Source: Verrucomicrobiota bacterium
GTDB lineage: Bacteria; Verrucomicrobiota; Verrucomicrobiia; Opitutales; Opitutaceae
Assembly (NCBI GenBank): GCA_016721945.1
Contig: JADKHC010000001.1
Span: 124,001-188,000, forward strand
Reading direction: 5' to 3'
Length of the DNA stretch: 64,000 nucleotides
A model generated the notes under the pieces. The model was not told the origin of the DNA. It did not search any database and saw nothing but the letters and a program-made list of their open reading frames with translations. A program made the translations under genes and the position numbers. Below are positions 19,498-28,998 of the stretch, in pieces; position 1 is the stretch's first letter; each line of letters opens with the position of its first letter.

Positions 19498-20123
19498 TGG
19501 TTCAGGGTACAGTATGGTGATTGCGCCGCTGTTCTCTTTAGAACTGCGACATTTGTTTTACGGGGTGCAGTGCCAAAATATGTATTGGCAGCCCCAGCCA
19601 AGAACTGGGCCTTGGATGAGACGCGTTTGAAGTACCCAATATCAAAACGCATGCACAACATTAAAATAAAACCATAATAATTGTAATTACTTAATTATCA
19701 ACATTCTATACCATTATACATATTGCGCAATAGGCCGAACGACATATGTGCAAATTTCCGCGCCTCTGCCCTGCCCATGCGCCATTATACATATACTTAT
19801 ATACACCTAAAGACATATCACGTAATAGCTCGTCACGTCAGAGCAGCATCCGGCCGAAAGAATTCCGCTTCCAGCGCATCTACAGTTAGCCGTAGCCGAA
19901 TTACAGAAAATAGATTTGGCTGAAATTTCCTTTGGGTGGGGTGCGACCGCTGGACGCTCCGAATACCCGGCGCGCCCAGCGGTCGCGGCCTACCTCGAAC
20001 GACTGCAGCTTAACTGGAACCGCTATAGCGATGCTGGTATAAAGCGTCAGTCGATAGATGCGCCTCGGTGGTTATTGCGGTGTTTTTGCCAAGCAGCGTC
20101 GCTCATCGCACAGCAAGGGCGAA
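19498..20123. other. 626-bp gap upstream of the first TonB receptor
   Basis: No gene is supported. The half next to the receptor (about 19650-19820) is strongly AT-rich and carries a candidate minus-strand promoter (19674-19701). The far half holds the 3' end region of the GH2 transcript without an obvious terminator hairpin. Confidence 0.4.
19674..19701 (-). promoter_or_regulatory. Candidate sigma-70 promoter for the TonB receptor
   Basis: On the minus strand TTGATA (19701-19696) and TATTAT (19679-19674) are separated by 16 bp, about 177 bp before the receptor start codon. The match is good but AT-richness makes chance matches likely. Confidence 0.3.
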
Positions 20124-22574
20124 TCAACGGCTCTTTATTACAATACTCATCGCCTTTAAGTCGGGAGATTCGGCCTTGAGGCCGATGTCACCGCCCGTGC
20201 GCGTCGTTTGCACGATGGCTTGGGCGAGGCCGTTGAAAGCGGAACGGCTGTCGGCCTTGTCGGGTTCGTGGCAACTGGGGTCGCCATTGCCTACGCCGAT
20301 CAGTTTGGCCGGACCGGTGAGCGTGAAGGTGATCTTGTTGTTGGCCACCGGCACGACCCGACCCTGTGCGTCGATGACCTCGACGGTCACCACGGCGAGA
20401 TCGGCGTTGTCCGCGGCAAGGTTGGAGCGATCAGCGATCAGGCGAATCGCTGCGGGCGCGCCGGTCGTTTCGCGTTTGGACTCGATCGACGTGCCCTTGC
20501 GGATGCCTTTGGCGACGAGTTCGCCGGGCGCGTAGCGCACTTTCCATTCGAGGTGTTGGAGTGGCGTAACGGTTTGTTTGCCTTGAGAGACGCCGTTCAG
20601 GAACAGTTCGACTTCGTCGCAGTTGCTGTGGACCCAAACGGAAATTTCCCGGCCTTCTTTACCGAACCAGTTCCAATGCGGAAAGAGGTGCAGCACAGGC
20701 TCGTCGGTCCACCACGATTTGTAATAATAGTAGCTATCCTTCGGAAAGCCGCAGATGTCCATGAAGCCGTAGTGGCAGTTGATGACGGGCCAGCCGAAGG
20801 GACGCGGCTCGCCTTTATAGTCGAAACCGGCCCACACAAAGCCACCGGCAATATTATCGCGCGCGGCGACTGGCGGCCACGCTTTCTCGACGGTCTGTCC
20901 CGCTGGTCCGGCCGTGATGCTGTAGGCGGAAACGTAACCACGCTCGCGATCGCCGTAGTAGGTTTCCCATTTCTCGGTCGCATAGATGCCGCGTGTGCCG
21001 ATCTCGCTGGCAATCTCGGAAGCGATGATCGGAGCGTTGGGGAAGAGCTTGTGAACGTCGTCGTAAACCCAGGGATTGTAGTTGATGCCGATGATATCGA
21101 GGGCGCTGCCCATGCCGGTCGGGCTGTCGAAGCCGCCATTCATCGCGGCGGTGATCGGGCGCGTGGGATCGAGTTCGCGGACGCGCTGGCTCATCGCTTT
21201 GATCATGACTGCAGATTCGGGCGTGCCTTGGATCCACTGCTCGTTGCAAAGCGACCAGAGGATAATGCTCGGATGATTTCGGTCGCGCAGCACCAGCGAT
21301 GCGAGGTCGCGATGTTCGACGGCCTTGGCTTCCTTCGGCGTTTGATCGACGTAGCCGTCGCCAAGGTGGCGGTTTTCGGCGATCACGAGGAAACCGAGCC
21401 GGTCGCACTCATCGAGCAGGAATGGTGTGACGGGATTGTGCGACATGCGAATCGCGTTGCAGCCAACCTCCTTCAAGCGCTCGAGGCGCCACGTGAACAG
21501 TCGGTCGGGCATTCCGACGCCGACGCCCGCATGATCCTGGTGGATGTTCACGCCTTGGAGTTTGAGTGGCTTGCCGTTCAGGAAAAATCCGCGCTGCGCA
21601 TCGAAGCGCACGTGGCGCACGCCGAAGCTCGTGACCACTTGGTCGACGATTTTACCGGACACGCTGATGGTGCTGCGTAATCGGTAGAGGTAGGGATTGG
21701 TTTTGGACCAGAGGGTCGCCTTGACCAACGAAATATTCTGCGTGGTTTTCACGCTCGCGCCGGCTGAAACTTCCCGTGGCGACGACGCCATGGCGACGAT
21801 CCGGCCTTCGGCATCGAGGATTTCGCTCAAGACCGTTGCCGTGATCGTGGCGGAATCAGTGTTAGCGACGTCGGTATTGACCACGATTTTCGCGTCTGCG
21901 TGGACACCGTCTCCCGGATCGGCCAGCTGCGGAGCGACGAAGATCCCGTCTTGAGCGATGTGAACTGGTTCGACCATCACGAGACGAACATGTCGATAGA
22001 TGCCACCGCCCTCATACCACCAGCCGTCCCAGCGTGGATCGACCTGCACGGTGATGATGTTTTCGCTGCCGGGCTTTGCCGCCGCCGTGATGTCGAAGCG
22101 CGAACGCGTGTAGCCGCTGTATTCGCTACCGACGAGTTTCCCGTTCACCCAGTAGAAGCTGTTGCTGAACACACCGTCGAATTCGAGCCAGAGGCGCTTG
22201 CCGGCCGCGTTGGCGGGAAGCGTGAAAGTTTTACGATAAACGGCTGGGTGAGTCGGCAGGAATGCGTGATACCAGAACCAATCCTGCCTCACCGGGGCGC
22301 CCGCGCGCGGCTCGGGATTTTTTTCGGTAAACGTCTCTTCGACGACGTAGTCGTGCGGCACGTCGACGCGGCGCCACGTGCTATCGTCAAACGAGCCCAA
22401 AACCGCTTCCGGAGCTTCGCTGCGGTGGAAGCGCCAGTCGTCATCGAGCGCCAGCACAGAGCGCGGGGAATCCGCAGCCAAGGTGGTCGCGGCAATGCTC
22501 ACGAGGGTACTGGCGAGCACGAGTACGCTGCTAAGCACGGCAAGACGAAGGCGGGGCGTGAAGGGAATGTTCAT
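20124..22574 (-). CDS. Secreted GH2 beta-galactosidase (distal gene of hydrolase train)
   Basis: 816 residues from the ATG at 22574. That start is chosen over an upstream in-frame one because it begins a proper signal peptide (MNIPFTPRLRLAVLSSVLVLA) and overlaps the preceding stop as ATGA. Domains in order: jelly-roll sugar-binding (LDDDWRFHRSEAPEA, VPHDYVVEE), immunoglobulin-like, TIM barrel with NAIRMSHNPVTP, acid/base Glu in LWSLCNEQW and nucleophile Glu in IIASEIASEIGTRG, then DUF4982- and Ig-like C-terminal domains (GVGNGDPSCHEPD). GH2 enzymes of this layout are mostly exo-beta-galactosidases; glucuronidase or other exo-activities cannot be excluded. Paralogous to the GH2 genes at 24961 and 30800. 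Confidence 0.92.
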   Translation of the reverse strand: MNIPFTPRLRLAVLSSVLVLASTLVSIAATTLAADSPRSVLALDDDWRFHRSEAPEAVLGSFDDSTWRRVDVPHDYVVEETFTEKNPEPRAGAPVRQDWFWYHAFLPTHPAVYRKTFTLPANAAGKRLWLEFDGVFSNSFYWVNGKLVGSEYSGYTRSRFDITAAAKPGSENIITVQVDPRWDGWWYEGGGIYRHVRLVMVEPVHIAQDGIFVAPQLADPGDGVHADAKIVVNTDVANTDSATITATVLSEILDAEGRIVAMASSPREVSAGASVKTTQNISLVKATLWSKTNPYLYRLRSTISVSGKIVDQVVTSFGVRHVRFDAQRGFFLNGKPLKLQGVNIHQDHAGVGVGMPDRLFTWRLERLKEVGCNAIRMSHNPVTPFLLDECDRLGFLVIAENRHLGDGYVDQTPKEAKAVEHRDLASLVLRDRNHPSIILWSLCNEQWIQGTPESAVMIKAMSQRVRELDPTRPITAAMNGGFDSPTGMGSALDIIGINYNPWVYDDVHKLFPNAPIIASEIASEIGTRGIYATEKWETYYGDRERGYVSAYSITAGPAGQTVEKAWPPVAARDNIAGGFVWAGFDYKGEPRPFGWPVINCHYGFMDICGFPKDSYYYYKSWWTDEPVLHLFPHWNWFGKEGREISVWVHSNCDEVELFLNGVSQGKQTVTPLQHLEWKVRYAPGELVAKGIRKGTSIESKRETTGAPAAIRLIADRSNLAADNADLAVVTVEVIDAQGRVVPVANNKITFTLTGPAKLIGVGNGDPSCHEPDKADSRSAFNGLAQAIVQTTRTGGDIGLKAESPDLKAMSIVIKSR

Positions 22575-24964
22575 GGAGAATTGTGAGGGCTGAGTGAGAA
22601 CTGAAGCTGCCGTTGATCGCGGGAAAACCGAACCATCACCGAGCGCGCGTTGGGCCAGGCAGGGACGCACCGCAGCAGTGCGGCCGCATCCGTTATTATG
22701 GTACAGTCGACGGAGAGTATGACATCATTCTTGCGCAAGCCGAGGTTAGCCAGCGCCGAACCGGGTGCGACCGAAAGCACCAGCACACCGGTGACGTCGG
22801 GCAAGCCAAAGGCCGACCGCTCACCTTCGTCGGCGATACTTCGCACGCGGGCGTCGAGCCACGGCAAGGCAGTGGCGTGGCGCGCGGGAACTGCCGCTGC
22901 ACGTTCGCCGATCAGCGGCAACACAGGCACACGGGCGAGAGCCTTCAACTCCGGCTTCTGCACGCCGAACCGATCCATCGGAAAATTCATGAAGCCGAGT
23001 GCGAGTGCGGGTGAACCGTCCCGCACGCGGTAGTCTCCTCGTGCAGGATCGACGAACTGCGCGTCGGCCACGACAGAATGCTCGTCGCGTCCGCTCTGCT
23101 CCTGCAGTTGCGTCGCGGGCGTGCGGTCAGGCGCGCCATCGACGTGCACCAGGTTGAAATCCATTTCCGCGCCCCACGGCGGCGGAGGCATGTGGGCGGG
23201 ACGATAGGCGGTCCAGACGATATTCCGCCGGAAGATGTCACCATTTTCTGAATACCAGACATGTGGGTCGTAGCCGCCGTCGACGAGGATGTTGTTTTCG
23301 ACGACACGCCGGAAGCCCTCGCGGTTCTTGATGCCGCCGCGCAGGCAGAGATTGTTTCGGATCACGTAGTTTGACGAGCCGTCGTCGAGGTCGATGTCCC
23401 AGCCGTGGTCGCAGCGCCAGCGGTTGTTGGCGAGCACGATGGGCTTTACCGCATCGAGTAGCGGCAACTCCGGAGCTTGCTTCACCCAGGCGTTGACCTC
23501 GTCGATATTCGGCCGCCAGAAGCGGTCGCGTCCCCAGGAGTTGAACGAACCGTGATCGCCCGTCTCCTTCACCGTGTCGAAAACGTCGCAGAACTCGATC
23601 ACGTGGCCACCCCAACAGCCATCGCCAATATTGATCCCGGCGCGCGGCAGGTCGTAGATCGAGCAGTGCCGCACGGTGATATTTTGCGCGAGGTCGATCT
23701 CGATCCCGGCAGTCTGCTTCTCCACGCGGCCAGTCTGGGTGATCAAACAATCCTCGACCAGACAGTCCGCCGGATAGTTATTGGTTCGGGGTCCGGGCGT
23801 GCGGTCGATAGCGGGTAGTTCCTGAACCTGATCGTAGTTGAACAACGGACTTCGCGCGGCGCACGGGTCGCCGACAAAACAGATCCCGCTCGCGCCTGCC
23901 TCGGTGATATGCGTGCCGCGAATTACGATGCGGCGATTGTAGTTGTTGACGAAAACGGCGTTGCCGCCGACTTGGTCGATGAAGCTGTCTTCCAGCGCGC
24001 AATCCTCCGCCCCGTTGAAGAACACCGCGCCTCCGCGATAGATGGTCCAGTCCGAGCGCAGCAACGGTTCACGCGTGTTCATAACGGTACGCGCGGCGTG
24101 TCGAAAAATCAGGCCGTGCAGCGTGATCCACTGCACCGGATTAGTTTCGTCGCCGCGGAACTCGATCAGCGTGTGAAGCCGCGTAGCTTCGAAGACTGCG
24201 GTGCGGAGATCGAGTCTGGCAGGCGGATAAAAATACAGCGTGTGGGTCTGAGCATCGAGGAACCACTCGCCAGGCGCATCGAGTTCCTCGAAGACATTTT
24301 CGACGAAGCGGATCTTTTCGTGTGCGGCAGAGGCGCGGTTGTTTTGCCAGCCGCCTTCGAGCCGCAGTTCGCCCTTCGCATCCTTGCCGGTGATCCGCCA
24401 CGTGAAGTCGCCCCAGAGCGCCGGATGCATGGCGTGAAAATAGCCGCCGGTCGGGTCCGACCATCGAGCCACTCGCCCCGGCGCTATCGCATCGGTGGCG
24501 CAGCCACCGAAGTATTGGGCGTTCGGATACAAGTTCGGGTAGCGCGCGAGGGTCTGGCGCGCGCCATTCACGAAGAGCTCCTCAGTCTGCAAATCCGCGG
24601 GGACCTGCGCACGATAGACGCCCTTGGCGCAGGCTTGCCACTCCAAGTCCGCCAGCCGCTGTCCGCCGCTGATGACCGGCTCTTCGCCATCGTAGTTACG
24701 AAACACTTTCGGCGAAGCTTTCGTGCCGGAATCTTCCGCGGTGAAAACGAGCGGGGCACCCAGATAGTAGATGCCGCCGCGCAGGATAACTTCACCGGGT
24801 TTCTCGCGCGTCGCCTGCTGCGCCCGGTGGGGCGTGGCGAAGGGCCTTTCCTCGGTGCCGGGGTTTGCGTCGTCTCCTGTGGGCGAAATGAAATACGGCT
24901 GAGCTGAACCAACACTCGTGGCCAGCAGCACCGCTGCAAACACTATAGTGGTTTGCGGTTTCAC
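22571..24964 (-). CDS. Secreted right-handed beta-helix protein with C-terminal PDZ domain
   Basis: 797 residues from the GTG at 24964. This start gives a signal peptide (KPQTTIVFAAVLLATSVGSA) and a 4-base GTGA overlap with the upstream stop. Residues about 27-680 look like a parallel beta-helix carbohydrate-active enzyme: FISPTGDDANPGTEERPFAT, the GGIYYLGAPLVFTAEDSGT stretch, GEEPVISGGQRLADLEW and many N-rich turns such as VEDCLITQTGR and VENNILVDGG. The N-terminal wording resembles GH141/GH120-type proteins, but I cannot assign the family. The last 70 or so residues (VLVLSVAPGSALANLGLRKN, DVILSVDCTIITDAAALLR) read as a PDZ domain, unusual for a carbohydrase. The gene is translationally coupled to both neighbours. 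Confidence 0.8.
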   Translation of the reverse strand: MKPQTTIVFAAVLLATSVGSAQPYFISPTGDDANPGTEERPFATPHRAQQATREKPGEVILRGGIYYLGAPLVFTAEDSGTKASPKVFRNYDGEEPVISGGQRLADLEWQACAKGVYRAQVPADLQTEELFVNGARQTLARYPNLYPNAQYFGGCATDAIAPGRVARWSDPTGGYFHAMHPALWGDFTWRITGKDAKGELRLEGGWQNNRASAAHEKIRFVENVFEELDAPGEWFLDAQTHTLYFYPPARLDLRTAVFEATRLHTLIEFRGDETNPVQWITLHGLIFRHAARTVMNTREPLLRSDWTIYRGGAVFFNGAEDCALEDSFIDQVGGNAVFVNNYNRRIVIRGTHITEAGASGICFVGDPCAARSPLFNYDQVQELPAIDRTPGPRTNNYPADCLVEDCLITQTGRVEKQTAGIEIDLAQNITVRHCSIYDLPRAGINIGDGCWGGHVIEFCDVFDTVKETGDHGSFNSWGRDRFWRPNIDEVNAWVKQAPELPLLDAVKPIVLANNRWRCDHGWDIDLDDGSSNYVIRNNLCLRGGIKNREGFRRVVENNILVDGGYDPHVWYSENGDIFRRNIVWTAYRPAHMPPPPWGAEMDFNLVHVDGAPDRTPATQLQEQSGRDEHSVVADAQFVDPARGDYRVRDGSPALALGFMNFPMDRFGVQKPELKALARVPVLPLIGERAAAVPARHATALPWLDARVRSIADEGERSAFGLPDVTGVLVLSVAPGSALANLGLRKNDVILSVDCTIITDAAALLRCVPAWPNARSVMVRFSRDQRQLQFSLSPHNSP

Positions 24965-27429
24965 GGCACGGAAGGGCGAAGCGTGCAGGGTTGTATCTGC
25001 ACAGTGGTTGTGCTGGGCGTGAGTCCGTCGGCGCTGGCAGTGAGCTGGATTTCGCCCGCCTCGCGCGTGGACTGGACGATGATTTGCGCGAGGCCGTTGA
25101 AGAGACTGCGCGACCAACGCGCCTGCGGACCAACGAATACGTCGGGCTCGTGACAGTTGGGATCGCCGTTGCCGACACCGATGATTTTGCCGGCGCCTGT
25201 GAGCGCGAAATTCACTTTATTCTGGGCGAGCGGGACCACGCGGCCCTGCGCATCGACGGCGGCGACGGTAAACACGGCGACGTCCTGACCGTCGGCGTCG
25301 ATCGTGGAACGATCAGGCGTGAGTACGATCTGCGCGGCCTCGCCGGTGGTTTCGACTTTCGTTTCCACGATGATCTTGCCCGCCTGGTCGTAACCTTTCG
25401 CTGACAGCGTACCGGGCGCGTATTTCACCTCCCGCCAAAACAGCTTCGAGTAGCGCGGCATCACCTGCCTGCCCTGCGAAACGCCGTTGAGGAAGAGCTC
25501 CACTTCGGCGCAGTTGCTGAGAGCCTGAACGAGGATTTCCTGGCCCTCCTTGCCGGGCCAGTTCCAGTGCGGTGCGAGGTGGAGGACCGGCGTTGTGGTC
25601 CACCACGACTGGTAGTAATAGAATGAATCCTTCGGGAATCCGCACGTATCGAGAATTCCGAAGTGCGAACTGATGCTCGGCCAGTTGCAGGGCGATGGTT
25701 CACCGCGATAATCGAAGCCGGTCCATACGAACGCACCGGAGAGCCACGGACGCTCCGCGAAGAACGTCCACCAGCTTTCCGCAGTGGTGTCCCAGCCCGG
25801 CCAGACGATGTCGTAGGCGCTCACGTGGCCGCGATTATAGTCGTTCGTGTAGATGCCGCGTGTACCGACGACGCTCGCCTGTTCCGTACCGACGATCGGC
25901 TGGAGCGGATGCTCGGCGTGATAATCGTCCACGTGCGAGCCGAGGTGATAGTTCCAGCCGCGCACCTCGATGACCGAGTTGATGCCAAGGAAAACGTTTT
26001 TCTCATTCGCCGCGTAGGTAACCGGCCGCGTGGGATCAAGACACTTCACGAGGTCCTGCATCGCGAGCGCGGCCCGCGCTGCCTGTGGCGTGTCGTGAAC
26101 GGCGAGTTCCTCGTTGGCGATGGACCAGATGACGACCGAGGCGTGATTGCGGTCGCGACGAATCTGCTCCTCCCACTTGCGGAGGTTTTCGGAGTCGCTG
26201 CCGAGTAGGCGGCACTCGTTCATAACGAGCAGACCGAGGCGATCGCAGACTTCGAGCAGCTCGGGCGTCGGCGGGTTGTGCGCGGTGCGATAGGCATTAC
26301 AGCCAAATTCTTTTAGCTTCTTCACGCGGAACTCCTGCAACGCATCGGGAATGGCGACCCCGACGCCCGCGTGATCCTGGTGGTTGCAGGTGCCGTGGAT
26401 TTCGTAGCGCTGGCCGTTGAGCAGAAAGCCGATGTTCGGGTCGAAGGCGACGGTGCGGATGCCAAATTTTGTTTCCTGGCGATCGACGATCTGGCCGCCG
26501 ACGGAAACCGTGGTGACAAGCGTGTGGAGTCGTGGGTCCTCGGGCGACCAGAGCACGGGCGCCCCGATCTTGGTCTGCCCGCTGACTTCCATGCTCGTCG
26601 CGGCAGCGATTCCCGCCACTTTTGCGACACCTGCTTCGGTCGTGCGGCCATCCGGCGCGACGATGCTCCATCGGACCTCGGCTTGGGTGTCGGTGCGATG
26701 TTTGTTTAGCAACGTGGTTCGCAGCTGAATCGTCGCCGGGCCGACCGGCACGTTTTTTGGGAACTCCGAGTACACGAAGATGCCGTCCGGAGCGATCGCG
26801 AGCGGAGCTGTTTTCTCCAGCCAGACATGGCGATAGATGCCCGCTCCTTCGTAGAACCAGCCTTCGAACTTGGTCGCGTCGACGCGCACGGCAACCGTGT
26901 TGGTGCCGTCGAAATTGAGCACGTCGGTGATGTCTTCGCGGAGCGGCGAATATCCGCTCTCATGGCGGCGCACGAGCCAGCCGTTGATCCAAACCGTGGC
27001 GTCCCGGTAGATGCCGTCGAATGTCAGCCAGATGCGCTTGGATTCGTCCTCCTTCGGCAGATCGAAGGTGCGACGATACCAGGCGATGCTGTTTCCGAGA
27101 TATTTTGCACCAAGCGCTTTGTACCCGTGGTTGCGGTCCGCTGCGGGATCGAATGGAAGCTCGACCGCCCAGTCGTGTGGCAACTGGACGTCGCGCCAAG
27201 CCGCCGCGTCAAAGGCGGGTGCTGCAGGACCGGAACTGACGCCGGCTTTGTCGAGCCGCAGCGCATCCGGCCACTCGTCGCCGAGGTGGAATTTCCAGCC
27301 ACGGTCGAGCGAGAGGTGTTCGCGTAGCGGCACGGCAGCCCGGGCCTCCATCCCGGCTCCGGCCCACGCGAGCGCGACAAGGCTGAAAACGGTCGCGATG
27401 AATCGCGATCCAAGGTGGAAATGCGTCAT
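24961..27429 (-). CDS. Secreted GH2 beta-galactosidase-type hydrolase
   Basis: 822 residues with a signal peptide (FIATVFSLVALAWAGAGMEARA). It has the full GH2 layout: sugar-binding domain (LSLDRGWKFHLGDEWPDA, LPHDWAVELPF), Ig-like domain, TIM barrel with NAYRTAHNPPTPELLEVCDR, acid/base Glu in VVIWSIANEELA and nucleophile Glu in PIVGTEQASVVGTRG, then DUF4982- and Ig-like C-terminal domains (GVGNGDPNCHEPDVFVG). Its stop codon overlaps the next gene's start (24961-24964). Its C-terminal domain closely resembles that of the GH2 at 20124, so the two probably arose by duplication and kept different substrate ranges. Exact linkage specificity is not readable. Confidence 0.92.
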   Translation of the reverse strand: MTHFHLGSRFIATVFSLVALAWAGAGMEARAAVPLREHLSLDRGWKFHLGDEWPDALRLDKAGVSSGPAAPAFDAAAWRDVQLPHDWAVELPFDPAADRNHGYKALGAKYLGNSIAWYRRTFDLPKEDESKRIWLTFDGIYRDATVWINGWLVRRHESGYSPLREDITDVLNFDGTNTVAVRVDATKFEGWFYEGAGIYRHVWLEKTAPLAIAPDGIFVYSEFPKNVPVGPATIQLRTTLLNKHRTDTQAEVRWSIVAPDGRTTEAGVAKVAGIAAATSMEVSGQTKIGAPVLWSPEDPRLHTLVTTVSVGGQIVDRQETKFGIRTVAFDPNIGFLLNGQRYEIHGTCNHQDHAGVGVAIPDALQEFRVKKLKEFGCNAYRTAHNPPTPELLEVCDRLGLLVMNECRLLGSDSENLRKWEEQIRRDRNHASVVIWSIANEELAVHDTPQAARAALAMQDLVKCLDPTRPVTYAANEKNVFLGINSVIEVRGWNYHLGSHVDDYHAEHPLQPIVGTEQASVVGTRGIYTNDYNRGHVSAYDIVWPGWDTTAESWWTFFAERPWLSGAFVWTGFDYRGEPSPCNWPSISSHFGILDTCGFPKDSFYYYQSWWTTTPVLHLAPHWNWPGKEGQEILVQALSNCAEVELFLNGVSQGRQVMPRYSKLFWREVKYAPGTLSAKGYDQAGKIIVETKVETTGEAAQIVLTPDRSTIDADGQDVAVFTVAAVDAQGRVVPLAQNKVNFALTGAGKIIGVGNGDPNCHEPDVFVGPQARWSRSLFNGLAQIIVQSTREAGEIQLTASADGLTPSTTTVQIQPCTLRPSVP

Positions 27430-27501
27430 GAGTTTATTCGTTGCCGGTCAGTTTAAACTGTTGCTCGGGCCGTCGGCTGGAGAGCGGAATGTTGAGGACG
27501 A

Positions 27502-28998
27502 TTACACATCGAGACGGTTGGCGGCGGCGACGCGGGCATACCAACGACCGGAGTCTTTCACGATGCGGCGTCGCGTGGTGGGGTCGGTCCAGGTCAGACC
27601 GAAGCGGTGGGTGAAGCCGTCGTTCCACTCGAAGTTGTCGAGCAGGCTCCATGCGTGATAGGCACGCACGCGGGCGCCGTCCGCCATGGCTTGCGCCATG
27701 GCGGCGAGGTGCTGGCGATAGAACTCGATTCGGTCCGGGTCGTGCACCTGGCCGTCAGCGTTGAGTCGGTCGGGCAGGACGACTCCGGTTTCGGTGATTT
27801 CGAGGATCGGCCGATCGAAATCCCGCGTCAGCTGCATGAGCATGTCGTAAAATGCGCGCGGCCACAGCTCCGTCCCGTTTCCGATCTGCGGGCCGACGGA
27901 ATACTGCTCGATCACGCATTGGGCCATCGGGTCGACGTGGCGCTGGCCGGCGGCGGGACGAGGGGCGGTGGCCGGAGCCGAGATCGCCAGGCGCATGTAG
28001 TAGTGCACGCCGACCCAATCGAGCGGGTGCTGCAGGATCTTTTCGTCGCCTGCGCGAAAGCCCATCGCCTCATACGGCACTTCGCCGACGAAGGCGTCCG
28101 GGTAGTTGCCGTGCCGGGCGGCGTGGAGAAAGAGGACGTTGTTGAGCAGATGAAAGCGACGCGCGGCATCGTGGTCGGCCTCGGAGTCTGTCTTCGGGTA
28201 GGCCGGTTCGTAGGCGTAGGCGTTGCCCTCCGAGGCGCGGGATGAAGCCGCCTTCAGCGAACGGTACGCCAGACCGTCCGCGAGGGCCACGGTGTGAAGT
28301 GCGCGCAGGAAGTCGTCGGCGTTGGCTCGGCCGGGCGGATTGAATCCGCGGGCGTAGCCGGCCCAGGTGAACCACCAAGGCATATTGAACGGTGCCCACA
28401 CCGCGATGCGGTCCCCGAGACGTCGCGCCATCAATCCGGCATAGTCGGCGAAATAGCTGGCCATGTCGCGATTGGTCCAACCGCCACGATCCTCCAACGC
28501 CTGCGGCAGATCCCAGTGGTAGAGCGTGCAGAATGGACGGATGCCGGCCTCCAGCAGGGCGTCGACGAGCCGACTGTAATAGTCGATTCCCTTCTCGTTG
28601 ATCGCGCCCGTGCCGGCCGGAAGGACGCGCGGCCAGCTGATGGAGAAACGATAGGTTTTCTGGTTGAGCTGCTTGAGCAGGGCGACGTCGTCGCGAAAGA
28701 GGTGATATTGGTCACAGGCGACGTCGCCGTTGGTGCCGCTGGCGATCCTGCCCGGGGTGTGCGTCCAGCGATCCCAGATCGACTCGCCTTTCCCGTCCCG
28801 ATCCCACGCGCCTTCGACTTGGTAGGCGGAGGTGGCCATCCCCCAGAGAAAGTCACGCGGGAACCGGGCTTGGGCGATCTGCTCGGCGGACATGGCGCCG
28901 GGCTGAGTCGGGAGCACTTTTCCTGCCCAGCTCCGGCCGCCGAAGGTCAGCCCGCCGGCGGCGAGCAACGAGTTCCGAACGAAGGTTCTACGATTCAT
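27502..28998 (-). CDS. GH1 family protein lacking the acid/base glutamate; Tat-type signal
   Basis: 498 residues from the ATG at 28998, preceded by GAGG in the upstream leader; this start opens with a twin-arginine signal (NRRTFVRNSLLAAGG). The barrel is clearly GH1: FLWGMATSAYQVEGAWDRDG, YRFSISWPRVLP, LYHWDLPQALEDRGGW and AWSLLDNFEW near the end. The nucleophile Glu403 is present in LEITETGVV. The acid/base motif, normally F-N-E-P, reads F-N-M-P: the codon at 28383-28381 is ATG (Met206). A retaining beta-glucosidase should lose most activity. Myrosinases have Gln at this place, but Met is unusual. It could be a binding protein, a transferase with altered chemistry, or a decaying gene; the rest shows no decay. 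Confidence 0.88.
   Translation of the reverse strand: MNRRTFVRNSLLAAGGLTFGGRSWAGKVLPTQPGAMSAEQIAQARFPRDFLWGMATSAYQVEGAWDRDGKGESIWDRWTHTPGRIASGTNGDVACDQYHLFRDDVALLKQLNQKTYRFSISWPRVLPAGTGAINEKGIDYYSRLVDALLEAGIRPFCTLYHWDLPQALEDRGGWTNRDMASYFADYAGLMARRLGDRIAVWAPFNMPWWFTWAGYARGFNPPGRANADDFLRALHTVALADGLAYRSLKAASSRASEGNAYAYEPAYPKTDSEADHDAARRFHLLNNVLFLHAARHGNYPDAFVGEVPYEAMGFRAGDEKILQHPLDWVGVHYYMRLAISAPATAPRPAAGQRHVDPMAQCVIEQYSVGPQIGNGTELWPRAFYDMLMQLTRDFDRPILEITETGVVLPDRLNADGQVHDPDRIEFYRQHLAAMAQAMADGARVRAYHAWSLLDNFEWNDGFTHRFGLTWTDPTTRRRIVKDSGRWYARVAAANRLDV

Noticed and set aside
8920..19645. Shared 10-mer AGTACCCAAT upstream of the GH115 gene and of the TonB receptor
   Set aside because: Between two gaps of 550-630 bp one such match is expected about half the time by chance, and the orientations relative to the genes differ.
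20208..21680. Long open frame (490 codons) on the plus strand antisense to the GH2 gene
   Set aside because: It is a shadow of a GC-rich gene: composition follows the third-position bias of the GH2 frame, no domain is visible, and it lies wholly inside a certain coding region.
24965..25117. Longer N-terminus of the beta-helix protein
   Set aside because: It overlaps the upstream GH2 coding sequence by 150 bp, is Arg/His-rich out-of-frame sequence, and would bury the signal peptide.
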